NCBI GenBank assembly: GCA_963682055.1 | Contig: OY821740.1 | Span: forward strand, 5,147,314-5,211,313 | Length of the DNA stretch: 64,000 bases | From: Primula veris | Taxonomy: Eukaryota > Streptophyta > Magnoliopsida > Ericales > Primulaceae | Reading direction: 5' to 3' | In this document: piece by piece, positions 48,261 to 60,850 of the stretch | Numbering within the stretch: position 1 is the stretch's first letter | Layout: every line of letters starts with the position of its first letter | The notes under the pieces: generated by a model | Database searches by the model: none | Told to the model about the DNA's origin: nothing | Seen by the model: only the letters and a program-made list of their open reading frames with translations | Position numbers and translations under genes: made by a program

Positions 48261-49612
48261 ATGAGTTGAAAAGCAAAATCTATCACTAATTCCGTTTACG
48301 ATCTAACATTTCTTTGTAATGTATTTTCATAAGTAAAAATGAAATATATAAGCTTTTGTTCTTTGTGATATGACAAACATCACAACAAAATATTCAATCC
48401 ACGGTAATCCCCTCATGGGAGCAGTGATTATTTATCGGGACCAAAAAAGGATGATTTATGCAGAAAACAACATTATATTACATAATGCAGTTTTACCGTT
48501 GCCAGCAAAATGTAATATGGTCGATTAGTTAGCAGTTAAAATGGATTTTCCAATCATTCACCATCATTCTTTTAAATTGTGTTGAAACGCCATTTGCCAT
48601 GGGGTCCAGGATGCAACATATATGGTAAAGTTATAATAAAGATAACAAACTTATTTTAACGAACCATCACCGGTTCAATATAATAAATTAATTAATAAGG
48701 ACATTTTTTCACGCAATTGAACTTAATCTGCTCTATTTATATATATAGTATTACGTAGTATTTTTCGAAATAAAGTTTAACCGTATATTATCATATTTTA
48801 ATATTGCCCTTTACTATAGTTTTGGAAAGTGATTTGTTTAAGTAGTTACTTAAACATAATGAATCAAGCTGGAAATGATCAGTTAAAATTAACTAATAAA
48901 AAATTATTCAAAGGACAGCAACAGAGGGGGTCTTATAAGAAAATTCAAAATTGGAAATTTAAATCATTTACGCCACCGTACATGTCAACATTTGTTGTGA
49001 CATACCTTACAAGTCCTAATCATGGCTACCACATAATTGGAGATTTTCTGGGAACAAATAAACTATATGTAAACACCTTTCTCCTCCTTAAGTTTTGCCT
49101 ATCGCATTCATTGTATTATATCTCTTTTTTATATTTTGAAATATCTCTTTTTGTTAGTTTAAACGTATCAAAATTATACTTTAATACTCACATTTTAAGT
49201 AAAAAATAATTTTTGTTTGAAAATTTTAATTTTTTAATGTTTTTTTGTTGAGTTTTAACCGAAATTGTTTCAAATTCTTAAATAACATTGTTTTTGAAAC
49301 AAGACACTTATTTTGAGATTGAATGAATATGCGTAAATAGTTTCTCTTATTCGAGAGGAAAAAAACATTATCAAAATTTTGTATTAATTTAAAAGGTCTA
49401 TGTAATTTGTCAGGTACGCATATCTATATCAGAATATATATCTCTCAAATGGAACAAATAAGAAAAACAAAGTCGATCAATACATTAATGTACGTATCAT
49501 CATACTAATTTGAATATGTATGTTAGAAATGTGTCTGGATCACCTTACCTTTGCATTCTTTAAAAATTTCAATGCATAGGAACCACTTTATTTAAATATT
49601 AACATGAAAGTA
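48261..49612. other. intergenic DNA, no supported gene
   Basis: A 126-codon frame at 48829-49209 starts with plausible mixed composition but becomes low-complexity aromatic sequence and has no family I recognise. It may be transposon interior, since CACTA-like ends lie on both sides. Confidence 0.35.
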
Positions 49613-49770
49613 CACTATAAAAAAGATGTTCAAATAAATACGGGAATTGTGACGACTTTTTTTATGATAAGTTTATTAGTTTTGGTTTCTGTGACGGATT
49701 TGTAACATGATAGTCAATTTCTGACAGATTTATGACAAGATAACTAATTTGTAACAAATTTTACTCTCAC
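49613..49770 (+). mobile_element. diverged CACTA-type terminus
   Basis: CACTATAAAAAAGAT followed by TGTGACGGATTTGTAACA, CTGACAGATTTATGACA and related subterminal words. Confidence 0.5.
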
Positions 49771-52700
49771 AGAATCAATATTATTTTATGGTGGTCATTT
49801 GAAATCAAAATCAGAACATTTATTGTAAAATTTGTTTTTCGGAACGATTTGAAGTTTGTGTCATGTAGAGTGGTCTTCTTTTCATAAGTAGCATTCATTT
49901 TTTTCTTCCTTGACACACAAGTCAAAACATCTGAAAAATGTTGTACCTAAACAAATAATGTTACCTTTTCCAAAGACTATTCCGAGGGGGAGCCAAAGTA
50001 CTCTCCATATAGTGTTAATGTTGAATTAAATATTTCCAATTTTAACCACTTTCTATAATGTGAAAGCTGCCAAATTGGACTGTGTTGGTTTCGAAAGTAC
50101 TAATAGAGACAGCTAAAAAATCAAACCGTGATTTATGAAAAGATTATTTGTAGGAATTACAGAATGAATGATCAACATCAAAATATTTAGTTCCAAGTTT
50201 TCGGCTATTTTTTGAAACTTCTATTGGGTTATTATGACCCTTTTTTTTTAAAGTATGCATATATATTAATATCAGATTCAGGAAGAAGACACCTCCAACT
50301 TGATAACATATACTATTTGTACTCTTTCATAAACTTACTATGTATCGTTGATCTAGCGCGATATACATTGATCAAACGGTCATCTACGAGTCTGTGTATA
50401 AACGTATGCTTCTCCCTATATCATCACCCCGTGTTTCATTATCACATTTTTTTCACTTGATTCTATCATTATTATACTAGTATTTAATATTAAAGTTGTC
50501 GAACGGTTGATTATTTTAATGAAATATTATACTCTTCGATCGCTATTCGCAAAGTTTCTGTTTCCGTGCTAAAACTCTTCATATCGAGTCATTGTTCGTG
50601 GAGTGGGCTTCCAACAAATTGGACAGGGTACAAGGCTTAATTAGTACTGTGCTGAGAAGATGCAATGCACGTATATAAATGTACAATAGATACTCTTACA
50701 ACACCATGGTCGACCACTGGAGACCTGATACATGTGTTCATTCATAAACTCATAGTGCTTATATGGAAGATATTAATACTTCTAATTTCAACCCCATGAC
50801 ATGTAGGATATATAACGGAATCATCTAAAGAGGGACATTCTTTGTGAAAATAAATTTTTCATTGCTTGGAGAAAGAAATTACAGCTGAGTTATATACTGC
50901 TCATGTGTTGTTTTTATATACTCGGTATCTAAGTAAAAGTGGGAACAAACCCATTATATATTGACTTAATATTTATGATAATTAAACCATCCTATTAACT
51001 TATCACTACAACCAAAGATTAGGAAAAAAAAACTGAAAAAACAACCTAAAATAAAACACACAACAAAATGGAAGGTCTTGATGGATAATTCCACATTAAA
51101 CTTTTGATGAGCTGACATATGAGTCTCGACCATCGTCTATCCGGATTTGGGGTGCCAAACTATAATTTTTTATAGATTTAGGCTAACATTATCTTGTTTT
51201 TTTTAATAAATTAATTATTTATATTCAACTTTTATAATAATCCCTAGTTATATTTATTTATAACTTGAAACCAATTTTATTTATTTTTAAAGTAAACATA
51301 TATATATTTTTTGAATTATATATCTTTAAAATGTCAAATAATACCAAATAAACAAATAAATTGACAAAAGATTATAAAAACATGAAAATCAATTTTTTTT
51401 TTCAAGTAACTATTAACAAAATGGTGAAATCATTGGCTTTAAAAAAAAGTAATGAAATTTAATAACATATATTAGTGAAAACATTGTATAGTAAGACTCT
51501 CCCTCTTACATCTACCCCGCTCTTTTACTCCCATTTATGTGCCTCATTTCCTTTTAAACTCAATTAGCTATTCAAAATGAGAAAAAATGCAACAATTACA
51601 ATTAAACATGTATTACTATATTTCAATAAAAGAAATTACGAGAAAGTCAATTTTTTTATTATAGAATAAAAAAAACTAAAATAATATTACTTAAAAAAAT
51701 CATGTAAAATAAATATTATGTCCAAATTTTATAATATTTGTCTACGTTATATCGTAAAAGTTTATAAACAAACATATAAAGTTATTAAAATTTAAAAATC
51801 TAGCAAAATAGCTAATGGGACACAAAAAGGAGTGCGAAATATAGAGATAGATTATCTGGACTTGGGTTCGATTCTCGTAGGGGAGGTGTTATATATCTGG
51901 ACTCGTGTTAAATACTCGAGAAAAATAAATTATTCTTGTAAGTTATTTTAATTTCTTATTGTCTTAAATTTTAATTTTGTTTCATATTCTTAAGAGTTTT
52001 GAAGTTAAGTACTATTTTCAACTAAGAGCTTCATATATTCACTTTGCACCAGGCCTTGAAAATATCGGAACCAGCTATGCTTCATAGATTAAATTCAACC
52101 GTCATGAGCAAACCATCGTCGGACACCAAATCACAGGTGGTGCTGGTAGTCGGAGGTGGCAGAAAAGGGTTAACTGTTTAGGTTAGCATTGGAGTAAGAG
52201 AAAGAGGAGAGGGAGAGTTACGGGAAATAACGTACATACAGTGGTGGAGTACGTATACGTGTGGCTGCTGAAGTGCCCGAAGGGTACCGTCGTACCGGAG
52301 CATATATAGAAAAATAGATAGTTTGTGATTTGGTTGTCTTAGGTTTAGATCAGGCAAAAAGAGAAGCAGATAATGAGTCCATTACAAGTTATTCGACTGA
52401 TTCTAAATAAATATGGTGAAGTATTTGAAATTTTGCTAAATATTTTACCAAATTGTTGCAACTGCAAAGATTTAATTTCTCTTTATTTTCTTTTCAGGTT
52501 TTATACGTTTGCTATATCAAACGGTGTGTTTTTAACTATTTATTTACCCACCTTTCAATTTTTCCGATTTGGCTACCACAGTATAAGAACTTTTCAATTT
52601 AGTTATCACCGTCTAAATTAATCACGAAATCATGTCACGTGACAACACGTGATTGAGAAACGTTAACGTGAGATAGTAATTTTGTCATTCTACACCAAAA

Positions 52701-53457
52701 TATATAATCATAGAAAAACATTTCCCCTAATTTTACACATAATAAAAATATGCACATGATCCAAATTTGGGGATAAACGTTGTTCTAATATGATATATTT
52801 TGATGCATAATAACAAAATTACTCTCTTACGTTTAAATTTATTAAGTACGTGCTGTCATGTGACATGATTTCGTGATTAATTTAGATAGTGATACCTAAA
52901 TTGAGTAATTTATTATAGTGTGCTAACCAAATTGATAAAATAGTTTGGTATACTAAACATGATTTTTACTTTTCTTATATTGCTAGCTGTATTGATGTCT
53001 CCATTACGCATCCGTTATATTTGCTTAAGAAAAAAACATGTATATTAGTTGGAGAACATGGACTTTCAAGAACATGATCTTTTGAGAGTGATAATAAGTT
53101 AATTAATTAAGACTAAGATGGTTGACTATTCCGTATAAAGAAAATGACATTTCATTAAAATATGCTCAACTGTTCATACAGAGATCTAGAACTTTACGTC
53201 CATATCACAAGTTTGTTTTTCCAACTTTATTGTCCTAAAAATGCTCATTTTCTCTCACCTTTATTTTGCTAAGTAAAATGAGAAACTAAATGCATTTATT
53301 TTAATTAAACATATTTTTGTGGGTAATTTTTTTACGGGTTTGTTAATTGGGTCACTGGACGTACTTAACTTCGTGGTTAGACATGATAAAGACAAGGCGT
53401 TACGGTGTACATGTTCCGGATTGAAACTGGTGTTTTTTTTTGCCAGAGCCCTGACAA
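49771..53457. other. AT-rich intergenic DNA, no gene seen
   Basis: About 3.7 kb without a supportable gene. Short frames at 50212-50460 and 52373-52621 resemble nothing known. 52560-52640 and 52855-52905 share inverted words (TCACGAAATCATGTCACGTG / TGTCATGTGACATGATTTCGT) and may be ends of a small element. Confidence 0.35.
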
Positions 53458-54161
53458 TTAAATGAGGGCTCGACAAAGAGGAATACGACCCATAAATCCG
53501 AAAGACATGCTAACTATGGGATTAATATGCCCACCAGTTACGGGGATAGTGGCAAATACAAGAAAAGCGACAATGACGGGTATGAGGGTAGATGGGATTA
53601 GTATGCGTGCTTCTGTCTCGACTTTACTTGAAGAGATTGTTATCGCATCAAACATGAATGTTAAAGCTGCAGTACCTAAGAGCTCTGCCATGGATGATCT
53701 CCAGACCTAGATAGTTTGCACATTTGAAGATCAGAAATTGTAAAAAAAAACATCTTTTTAACGCGCGGTTCCTAGCAAAATGGATAATGCTTATTCTCCG
53801 CACAAAATTATCGTTTTTCATATTTATTACTGTACCGTCTTAAGTAGACGAAATACTCAAAGACCAAAGCTAAATTATTTCATTGTAACTGGAAAAAAAA
53901 AATTACTCTCTTCTGGTGTACTGGATAGTGAAACAATTCTGCTGCTACTATGACGGTGCATATAAAAAATTCTGTTGTGAGCATGATGATGCTCTTCGAC
54001 ATTGTGGTCATGACCATGATGATGTTCTTCTACGATTCCATGGCGGCCATGATGATGAAATGCTTTGACGATTCTGTTGTGGCCTTGATGAAATGCTTCA
54101 ACGATTTTGTTGTGGCTATGATATGGTTCTCAACATCTATAGCAACACAACCCATCACCAT
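53458..54161 (-). pseudogene. XIP: truncated XIP aquaporin pseudogene D
   Basis: A fourth XIP copy with three separate faults. Exon 1 (54161 to about 53907) keeps the His-rich repeat, but a frame change near codon 13 (an apparent 2-nt insertion) puts the repeat out of frame and leads to a stop. Exon 2, the acidic exon, is missing from the 200 nt between exons 1 and 3. Exon 3 (from 53706, VWRSS) is intact through GGHINPIVS and GRIPLCRALI, then stops; the other four helices and the second NPA are absent. The TATA box is also degenerate. It descends from the same three-exon ancestor as genes A-C. Confidence 0.88.
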
Positions 54162-54283
54162 TTCTATAAAATTATGTTTGCTTATTAAGCTAAAAAAGCA
54201 AGTAAGCTTAACTTGATTATGAGCAGTAGCTAAGCAAATCTAAAGTGGGAAACTTTGCTATGTTTGATGAAACTGAAGTAGTA

Positions 54284-54320
54284 TTGGAACTTAACACATA
54301 CACACCATAAAGCTGGCATA
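54284..54320 (-). promoter_or_regulatory. decayed XIP promoter, pseudogene D
   Basis: ATGCCAGCTTTATGGTGTGT is present, but TATA has become TATGTGTTAAG. Confidence 0.6.
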
Positions 54321-54464
54321 TTGCGAAGAAATATCCTTCTAGCAAAAGTTGACTTTTATTTATCAATTTATTTATATTGTTTGTATATTCGGCGTTTGGT
54401 GTGGTGAGTTGGTTAGCATGTCAAACGGTGATCTACTGATCATCTGTATATGAACATGCTCTTA

Positions 54465-55440
54465 TAATTAATTTTATCGTAAATTAATAAAACATATTAA
54501 TTTTAAAACTAAATTAATAAAAACATATTCAAAAATTTCTAATTAGCAAAAATATACATAAAATTTCATACCCAAATTTGTATATTTCACACTCTTATTT
54601 CAAAAGTTCATACTATTATTTCAAAAGTTTACACCATAATTTGTATATTTTATACCATTATTCCAAAATTTCATACCATTATTTCAAAAGTTCATACCAT
54701 AATTTGTATTTTTCATACCCTTATTCCAAAATTTTATACCATTATTTTAAAAGTTCATAACCTAATTTATATTTTTCATACCTTTATTTTAAAAGTTCAT
54801 AACCTTATTTTAAAAGTTCATATCCTAATTCGTAAATTTCACCCTTATTTTCAAATTTCATACCATAATTTAAATAATTCATATACATAATTTTCAACTT
54901 TATATCTTTAATTTACATAATTCATACACTTATTTTTCAACAATATACGTTAATTAACAAATTCAACTATTACCCGTCCTCCGATCTCGAACTATCACGT
55001 CGCCGTCGTGAGTCTTTCATTTGACGACCGCATCTCCGTCGATATTAACCTCGAGTTTTCGACCTCGATGTACACTCGCCGCCCATTCCGATAGATGTGT
55101 TCGTTTCAATCTACACGGAAGAGAGAGTAAGAAGAAGAAAAAAATCAAAAATATAGAGTGAGAATGATAAGAGAGAGTGGAATGAAAGATGAAGGATAAA
55201 AGATCGGAGAGAGTGAGAAGGAGAATGAAAGAGATCGGAGAGAGAGAAAACGAGAGAGAGATTGGAGAGAAGGTGAGAGGAGGAGAGAGAGAGAAAATAG
55301 ATTGCGAGTGATGAATCAACTTTTTTGTTTTTTATTAATTGAAAGTATGTTTTTAATAATTTAATTTTTTAATGTATGATTTTGTTAATATAATAGCTGT
55401 AGGGAATATTTATGTTAATTTTTCCTTGTCTTTATTTTAA
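54465..55440 (-). repeat. composite repeat family, copy 2 (inverted)
   Basis: The mirror order of 10955-11945: AT end with TTAATAAAAACATATTC, degenerate CATAATTTG/TTCATACC minisatellite (54560-54920), GC-richer core (54960-55110: ACTATCACGTCG, CTCGAGTTTTCGACCTCG), GA-rich stretch with GATCGGAGAG words (55130-55310), then GTATGATTTTGTTAATATAA. Frames within it are not genes. Confidence 0.75.
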
Positions 55441-56051
55441 AAACAAGATATATTTACATAAACAATCCCAAAGTTGCTATAAAAGTCATCAGCTTTTTTA
55501 ATTTAGAATTAACTACATTATACCTATTTTTTGAAAAGCTACAGATTTGGTCGTATGAAGCCGGAAAGTCAGCATAATTGGGTTGCCTGTGGTCACGATC
55601 CAATTGTACCTTAAACTTTCAGAATTTTAAATTGGAATATTTAAGCTTTCATAGTTTTCTACTATATCCACTATGGTCATTATAAAAGATGTATCACTTG
55701 TTCAACTTTTTGGGATTATTCAAAATTTGAGGAGTTTTAGCAGTGTCCATTTGACATCATGAGGACTAAATACAATTTTCGTCTTATCTACAGGGCCACT
55801 GTGTTTGGGTGGGTTTAGGTCATGAGAGGGTTTTACTTGTTCAGATAAAGTGAATTTGTAGTTTGAATGCAAAATATTGTGGAAGCCTTAGTGCAACTTT
55901 TTTTTAGTCTTGAAGGAGCATTAAGTTTTCAGAAACTCCACCAAAATTCTCCTCAGAACCCACACCCCTTTCTCTCTCTACCTCCTTTTTCAAAGAAACC
56001 CTAACCGTCGCTCAGTCCATCTAGACCAGGAGGTGGCGCCCGCCACCTCTC
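55441..56051. other. left flank of the copia insertion
   Basis: No coding frame is supported. 55950-56051 becomes GC-richer (CAAAGAAACCCTAACCGTCG, GGTGGCGCCCGCCACC) and resembles a 5' UTR or an older element. The same composition resumes at 60851, so the copia element split this unit. Confidence 0.4.
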
Positions 56052-56394
56052 TGTTAGGGTCGATACAGGCAAATCAATGAAAGACAGAAATACTAAACCG
56101 AGCACACACTCTTTGATAACGGAGTTCACCCAAATTGGCTACGTCTCCGGGCCGCTACACGTGGCACTTAATATTATTAAGAGGATTACAAACGTAATCT
56201 AGCTAAACACAAAGCTATGGTTCTCTCGCAAATAGAACTCTCTCTTTATAATATAGAGGTGTTTGTGTAGGTGTAATTAAAATACAAGATATTGGGACAT
56301 ATAAATAGGACCCTTAGTGGGTCATATTACAATTCCAAGTGATGTGGGATAATTGAAAACATGGTCAAACCTCATTTGGCTCCACAACTCAACA
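56052..56394 (-). repeat. 3' LTR of the copia element
   Basis: 343 bp, TGTTAGGGTC...CTCAACA as written on the plus strand. Differences from the other LTR lie at the GGCAAATC, CTATGGTT and GGGACATA words. Confidence 0.95.
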
Positions 56395-56406
56395 ATCTCC
56401 CACTTG
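56395..56406 (-). other. polypurine tract of the copia element
   Basis: AAGTGGGAGAT on the minus strand, directly before the 3' LTR. Confidence 0.8.
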
Positions 56407-56571
56407 GAGTCAAATGTCGAGTGCTTCAAAAGAAATCCACTTATCCCCGATCACCGAACTCATTGTGCTCCACCGAGCAGAATGCTCCCATCGGTATCCT
56501 TGTATAGTAATTGATACTCTGCCGTCATCGACGAGTTACTCATTCTTCCAGTGTAGCGGCGACCCTGAGCC

Positions 56572-59550
56572 TCAAGCTCGGAGCCCTACTGAGGTTGCAC
56601 ACAGCCTCAGTTTGTCGATTGTAACAGTCTTCGTTAGCATATCGACGGGGTTCTTAGCGCCCTCAATCTTTTCTAACGCGAAGATTCCATCTTCCAGAAC
56701 AGCCCGGATAAAATGGTAACGAATCTGTATGTGCTTTGTGCGTGAATGGAATACAGGATTCTTAGCTAGCTGAACTGCACTTTGACTATCACAGTGCAGA
56801 ACTCCCTCATCGGTTTTCTGACCGAGCTCCTTTAAGAAACCTTGCAACCAAATCATCTCTTTGCTTGCTTCCGTCACCGCGACGTACTCAGCCTCTGTGG
56901 TCGACAATGCAACAATCTTCTGCAACTTAGATGTCCAACTCACAGCAGTACCACCGAAGGTACAAACACATCCCGTTGTGCTCTTTCGGCTGTCCAGATC
57001 ACCGGCCATGTCAGCATCCACATAGCCGTGCAGGCCTTCCGAGGTCTTTCGGAAACATAATGCCAAACTCACGGTACCCGAGAGATATCTCAATATCCAC
57101 TTCACAGCTTCCCAATGGTGCTTTCCTGGGTTACTCATGTAACGACTGACAACTCCCACTGCATGGGCAATGTCCGGTCTTGTACACACCATAGCGTACA
57201 TCAAGCTACCAATTGCTGAAGCGTAGGGTATGTTCGACATACGATCCTTTCCTTTCTCGTCTAAGGGTGATTGTTTCTTCGACAAGCTAAAGTGTGCGGC
57301 TAGCGGTGAGCCTACAGCCTTGGCATCACTCATGCTAAATCGTGCCAACACTTTCTTTACATACTCGGCTTGCGACAGAAACAAAGACCCATCCATTTCT
57401 CGGGAAATCCTCATACCGAGGATCTGATTTGCGGCACCCAAATCTTTCATCTCGAACTGTTTCGCCAACTGTTGCTTCACCTTGTTAATCTCAACAAGGC
57501 TCGACCCGGCGAGCAACATGTCATCTACATACAAAAGTAGTATGACGTACGAAGAGTTCGCAAATCTCTTCACGAAATAGCAATGATCACTATCACTTCT
57601 TTCGAACCCGGTATCCGCCATGAAACTGTCAAACTTCTTATACCACTGCCGTGGTGCTTGTTTTAGCCCATACAGGCTTTTCCTCAGTTTGCAGACCAGT
57701 TTCTCTTTTCCCTTTTCGGCAAACCCTTCAGGTTGGAGCATGTAAATTTGTTCATCGAGATCTCCATGGAGAAAGGTAGTTTTCACATCTAACTGCTCGA
57801 GATGAAGATTCGCATTTACAACAATGCTCAACAATAGCCGAATAGTCGTCAACTTTACGACTGGTGAAAAGATCTCGGTGTAGTCAATTCCTGCCTTTTG
57901 CTGGAACCCTTTGACTACTAGGCGTGCCTTATACCGTTTCGTGCCATCTTGTTCCTCCTTTAGACGGAACACCCATTTGTTGCTCAGTGCCCTTTTTCCC
58001 TTGGGCAGTTCGGCTAACTGCCAAGTCACATTCTTCTCGAGCGACTTCATCTCATCCTTCATCGCGAGCTCCCACTTGCTCGAGTCTTTCAGCTCCAGAG
58101 CTTCTTCTCTACTTTCGGGCTCTCCTGCATCACTGAGCAGTATGTAATGCAGGGAAGGAGAGTATCGGGCAGGAGGTCTCCTCTCGCGATGACCTCGGCC
58201 CAATTCAAGTCGGGGAGTTTGGGGCAGCTCCTCGTCCTCTTCAGCATCTGCTAGAGGGTTGTCGAGCACCACTGGCTCATCTTCAGTGTCATTTTCCAAC
58301 TCTCTTGGAAACACATTCATGTCGATCATACCACTTTCCTCGGATGGGAGCGCATCTTCTTCCACCACTGCACTTTGTCGATCTTTGTAAAAAATGTCTT
58401 CGTTGAAGATGACATCCTTACTGCGAATGATCCTCTTTGTTTGACCATCCCAGAAGCGATATCCGAACTCAGCTCCACCGTACCCCACAAAGTAACACAC
58501 TTTGGATTTCGAGTCAAGCTTGGTACGATCATTTATGTCGACATGGATATATGATAGACAACCGAACACTCGCAAGTGTTCATACGAGATAGGCTTTCCT
58601 ATCCAGACTTCCTCGGGAATTCTCTTTTCCATTGGCACTGAGGGTCCGCGGTTAATGAGGTAAACCGTCGTGCTTACTGCATGTGCCCACAAGGCTTTGG
58701 GCAACCCACTTTGCAGTCTCATACTCCTAGCACGCTCATTGATTGTTCGGTTTATTCGCTCGGCCATGCCATTCTGCTGTGGCGTTATTCGGATGGTCTT
58801 CTCCATTCGAATGCCTCTCTGGGCACAGAACTCTATGAACTTCGCATCAATGTACTCTCCGCCGTTGTCGGACCTCAAACACTTGAGTTTATTCCCGGTC
58901 TCTAGTTCGACCATGGCCTTCCATTCTTGGAATTTCTTAAACACCTCAGACTTGTGTTTCAAGAAGTAGACCCATGTTTTTCTCGTCGAATCATCGATGA
59001 AGGTCACATAGTATTGAGCTCCTCCCAGTGAGGTTATTGGAGATGGTCCCCATACATCTGAGTGGACCAGTGCTAGCTTCTCCTCCTTGGGAGCTTTTCC
59101 ACCCTTCCGGAAGCTTACTTTCTTCTGCTTCCCGAAGATGCAACCTTCGCACATGTCGAGGTTGACAGACTTCAAGCCTGGAAGTTTGCTGTCCTTCACT
59201 AACACCTTCATACTCTTCTCACTCATGTGACCCAACCGTCGATGCCACAGTTCCGAGCAGTTTTGCGACACAGCTGCCGCAATTGTACGCTCCTCATCGG
59301 TCGTTATGTACAATGTACTGACCTTACTCCCTCGGGCTATCACCATAGCTCCTCGTGAAACTTTCCAAGCTCCACAGCTAAACGAAATGGAGTGCCTTTC
59401 GGCATCGAGTTGACCTACTGAGATCAGATTCTTGGTCAATCTCGGAACATGCCTTACTTTCGTCAGCTTCCATACCGATCCATTTGGAATGCGAATTTTC
59501 ACATCGCCCATTCCAACAACATCCAACGCTTCTCCGTCGGCTAGATACAC
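56572..59550 (-). pseudogene. copia pol: integrase, reverse transcriptase, RNase H
   Basis: An open stretch of 992 codons, the downstream part of a Ty1/copia polyprotein. In order it has the GAG-pre-integrase zinc region (WHRRLGH ... CEGCIFGK), the integrase core with HSDVWG, RSDNGGEY and QNGMAER carrying the D, D and E residues, the copia reverse transcriptase with QLDVKTTFLHGDL and the catalytic YVDD, and RNase H with DADMAGD, TTEAEY and C-terminal DMLTK. It is called broken because an in-frame TAA at 59578-59580 separates it from gag and protease. The first residue is not a true start; translation in an intact element would come from gag. Confidence 0.93.
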
Positions 59551-59577
59551 TTTACCGAAATTACCCGCAATGTAATT

Positions 59578-60506
59578 TTAGAGTAAATCCTTCTGAGCGT
59601 TCGTGTGAAATGATGCCCCAGAGTCTAGAATCCACGAATCTATATCTCTCTGCACGACAAGCATTAGACAGTCACCCGAATCCTCGTCGCTAGCAATATT
59701 AGCCCCGTGATCACGGCCGGTACTCTTCTTCGGCTGCTTGCACTCATGACTGAAGTGCCCCATACCCTGGCAGTTATAGCACCGAAGATTCTTCTTACTT
59801 CGGTCGCTATCTTTGCCTCCTCGGCTTAGCCCTCTTCTACCTCGGGATTGTGAACGTCCTCTAACGTCCCATACCCTGGCTTTACCCCGGTCTCTTGAAC
59901 TCATGTTCAAGGCTACTCCATCATTTGAGCATTCATCCATAACTAATCTCCTGAGTTCCTCAGCGAGTATTTGATCTCGGATGCCGTTGTAAGTCAGTTT
60001 CTCCTTTCCAATTGAGTTGCTAACAGCAGCTCGCATGAATTCCCAACTGTTCGGTAGAGATGCTAGCAGTATAAGGGCTCTCACTTCGTCTTCAAAAGTT
60101 ATCTCCACCGCATCCAACTGATTTACGGTGTCGATGAACTTGTTCACGTGACTCGCGACAGGTTACGCATGAGATGTACCTTGTTGTTCGCGGATGGTTT
60201 CTCATACATGTCGGTGAGGATTTTCATCATCCCCATCGTCGTCGTCTCTCTTGCGACGTTATGTGCGACACTCCTAGATAGTGTTAGGCGGATCACTCCC
60301 AACACTTGACGGTCTAAGAGTTTCCACGCCTCTTCGGTGGTCGTGGTCGGCCTTTCCTCAAGGAGAAGTGGCTGATGCATCTTCCTCCCATAAAGGTAGT
60401 CCTCTATTTGCATTCTCCAGAATGCGAAGTCCTTCCCGTCGAACTTCTCGATCCCATGTGCGGTTCTGTCTTCTTTCGCCATCGATCTTCCGAGCTCTGA
60501 TACCAC
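59578..60506 (-). pseudogene. copia gag and protease region, frameshifted
   Basis: Two frames. 60506-60144 gives the gag N-terminus (FDGKDFAFWRMQIEDYL, then NKVHLMRNL), then stops. 60147-59578 continues in another frame with gag C-terminal sequence (NQLDAVEITFEDEVRALILL), the zinc knuckle CYNCQGMGHFSHEC and the protease motif WILDSGASFH. Compared with the family, a short stretch is missing at the junction, so the break is probably a small deletion. A TAA closes the second frame just after the protease motif. Confidence 0.9.
60494..60505 (-). other. primer-binding site, initiator tRNA-Met
   Basis: TGGTATCAGAGC on the minus strand, two bases inside the 5' LTR. Confidence 0.93.
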
Positions 60507-60507
60507 T

Positions 60508-60850
60508 TGTTAGGGTCGATACAGGCGAATCAATGAAAGACAGAAATACTAAACCGAGCACACACTCTTTGATAACGGAGTTCACCCAAATTGGCTACGT
60601 CTCCGGGCCGCTACACGTGGCACTTAATATTATTAAGAGGATTACAAACGTAATCTAGCTAAACACAAAGCTATTGTTCTCTCGCAAATAGAACTCTCTC
60701 TTTATAATATAGAGGTGTTTGTGTAGGTGTAATTAAAATACAAGATATTGGGGCATATAAATAGGACCCTTAGTGGGTCATATTACAATTCCAAGTGATG
60801 TGGGATAATTGAAAACATGGTCAAACCTCATTTGGCTCCACAACTCAACA
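60508..60850 (-). repeat. 5' LTR of the copia element
   Basis: 343 bp, near-identical partner of 56052-56394; on the minus strand it begins TGTTGAGTTGTGG. Confidence 0.95.

Larger units (their letters stand above)
56052..60850 (-). mobile_element. young Ty1/copia retrotransposon, coding region broken
   Basis: 4799 bp on the minus strand with two 343-bp LTRs that differ at three positions, a tRNA-Met primer site, gag, pol and a polypurine tract. Flanking 5-mers CTCTC and CTTTC differ by one base and are the probable TSD. The LTR similarity indicates a recent insertion, but a frame break in gag and a stop after the protease motif mean this copy cannot make its own full polyprotein. Confidence 0.95.

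Noticed and set aside
48829..49209. 126-codon open frame as a gene
   Set aside because: The second half is low-complexity aromatic sequence, there is no family similarity, and CACTA-type ends flank it.
56414..56719. Plus-strand frames over the copia pol region
   Set aside because: They are antisense shadows of a well-defined pol frame on the minus strand.
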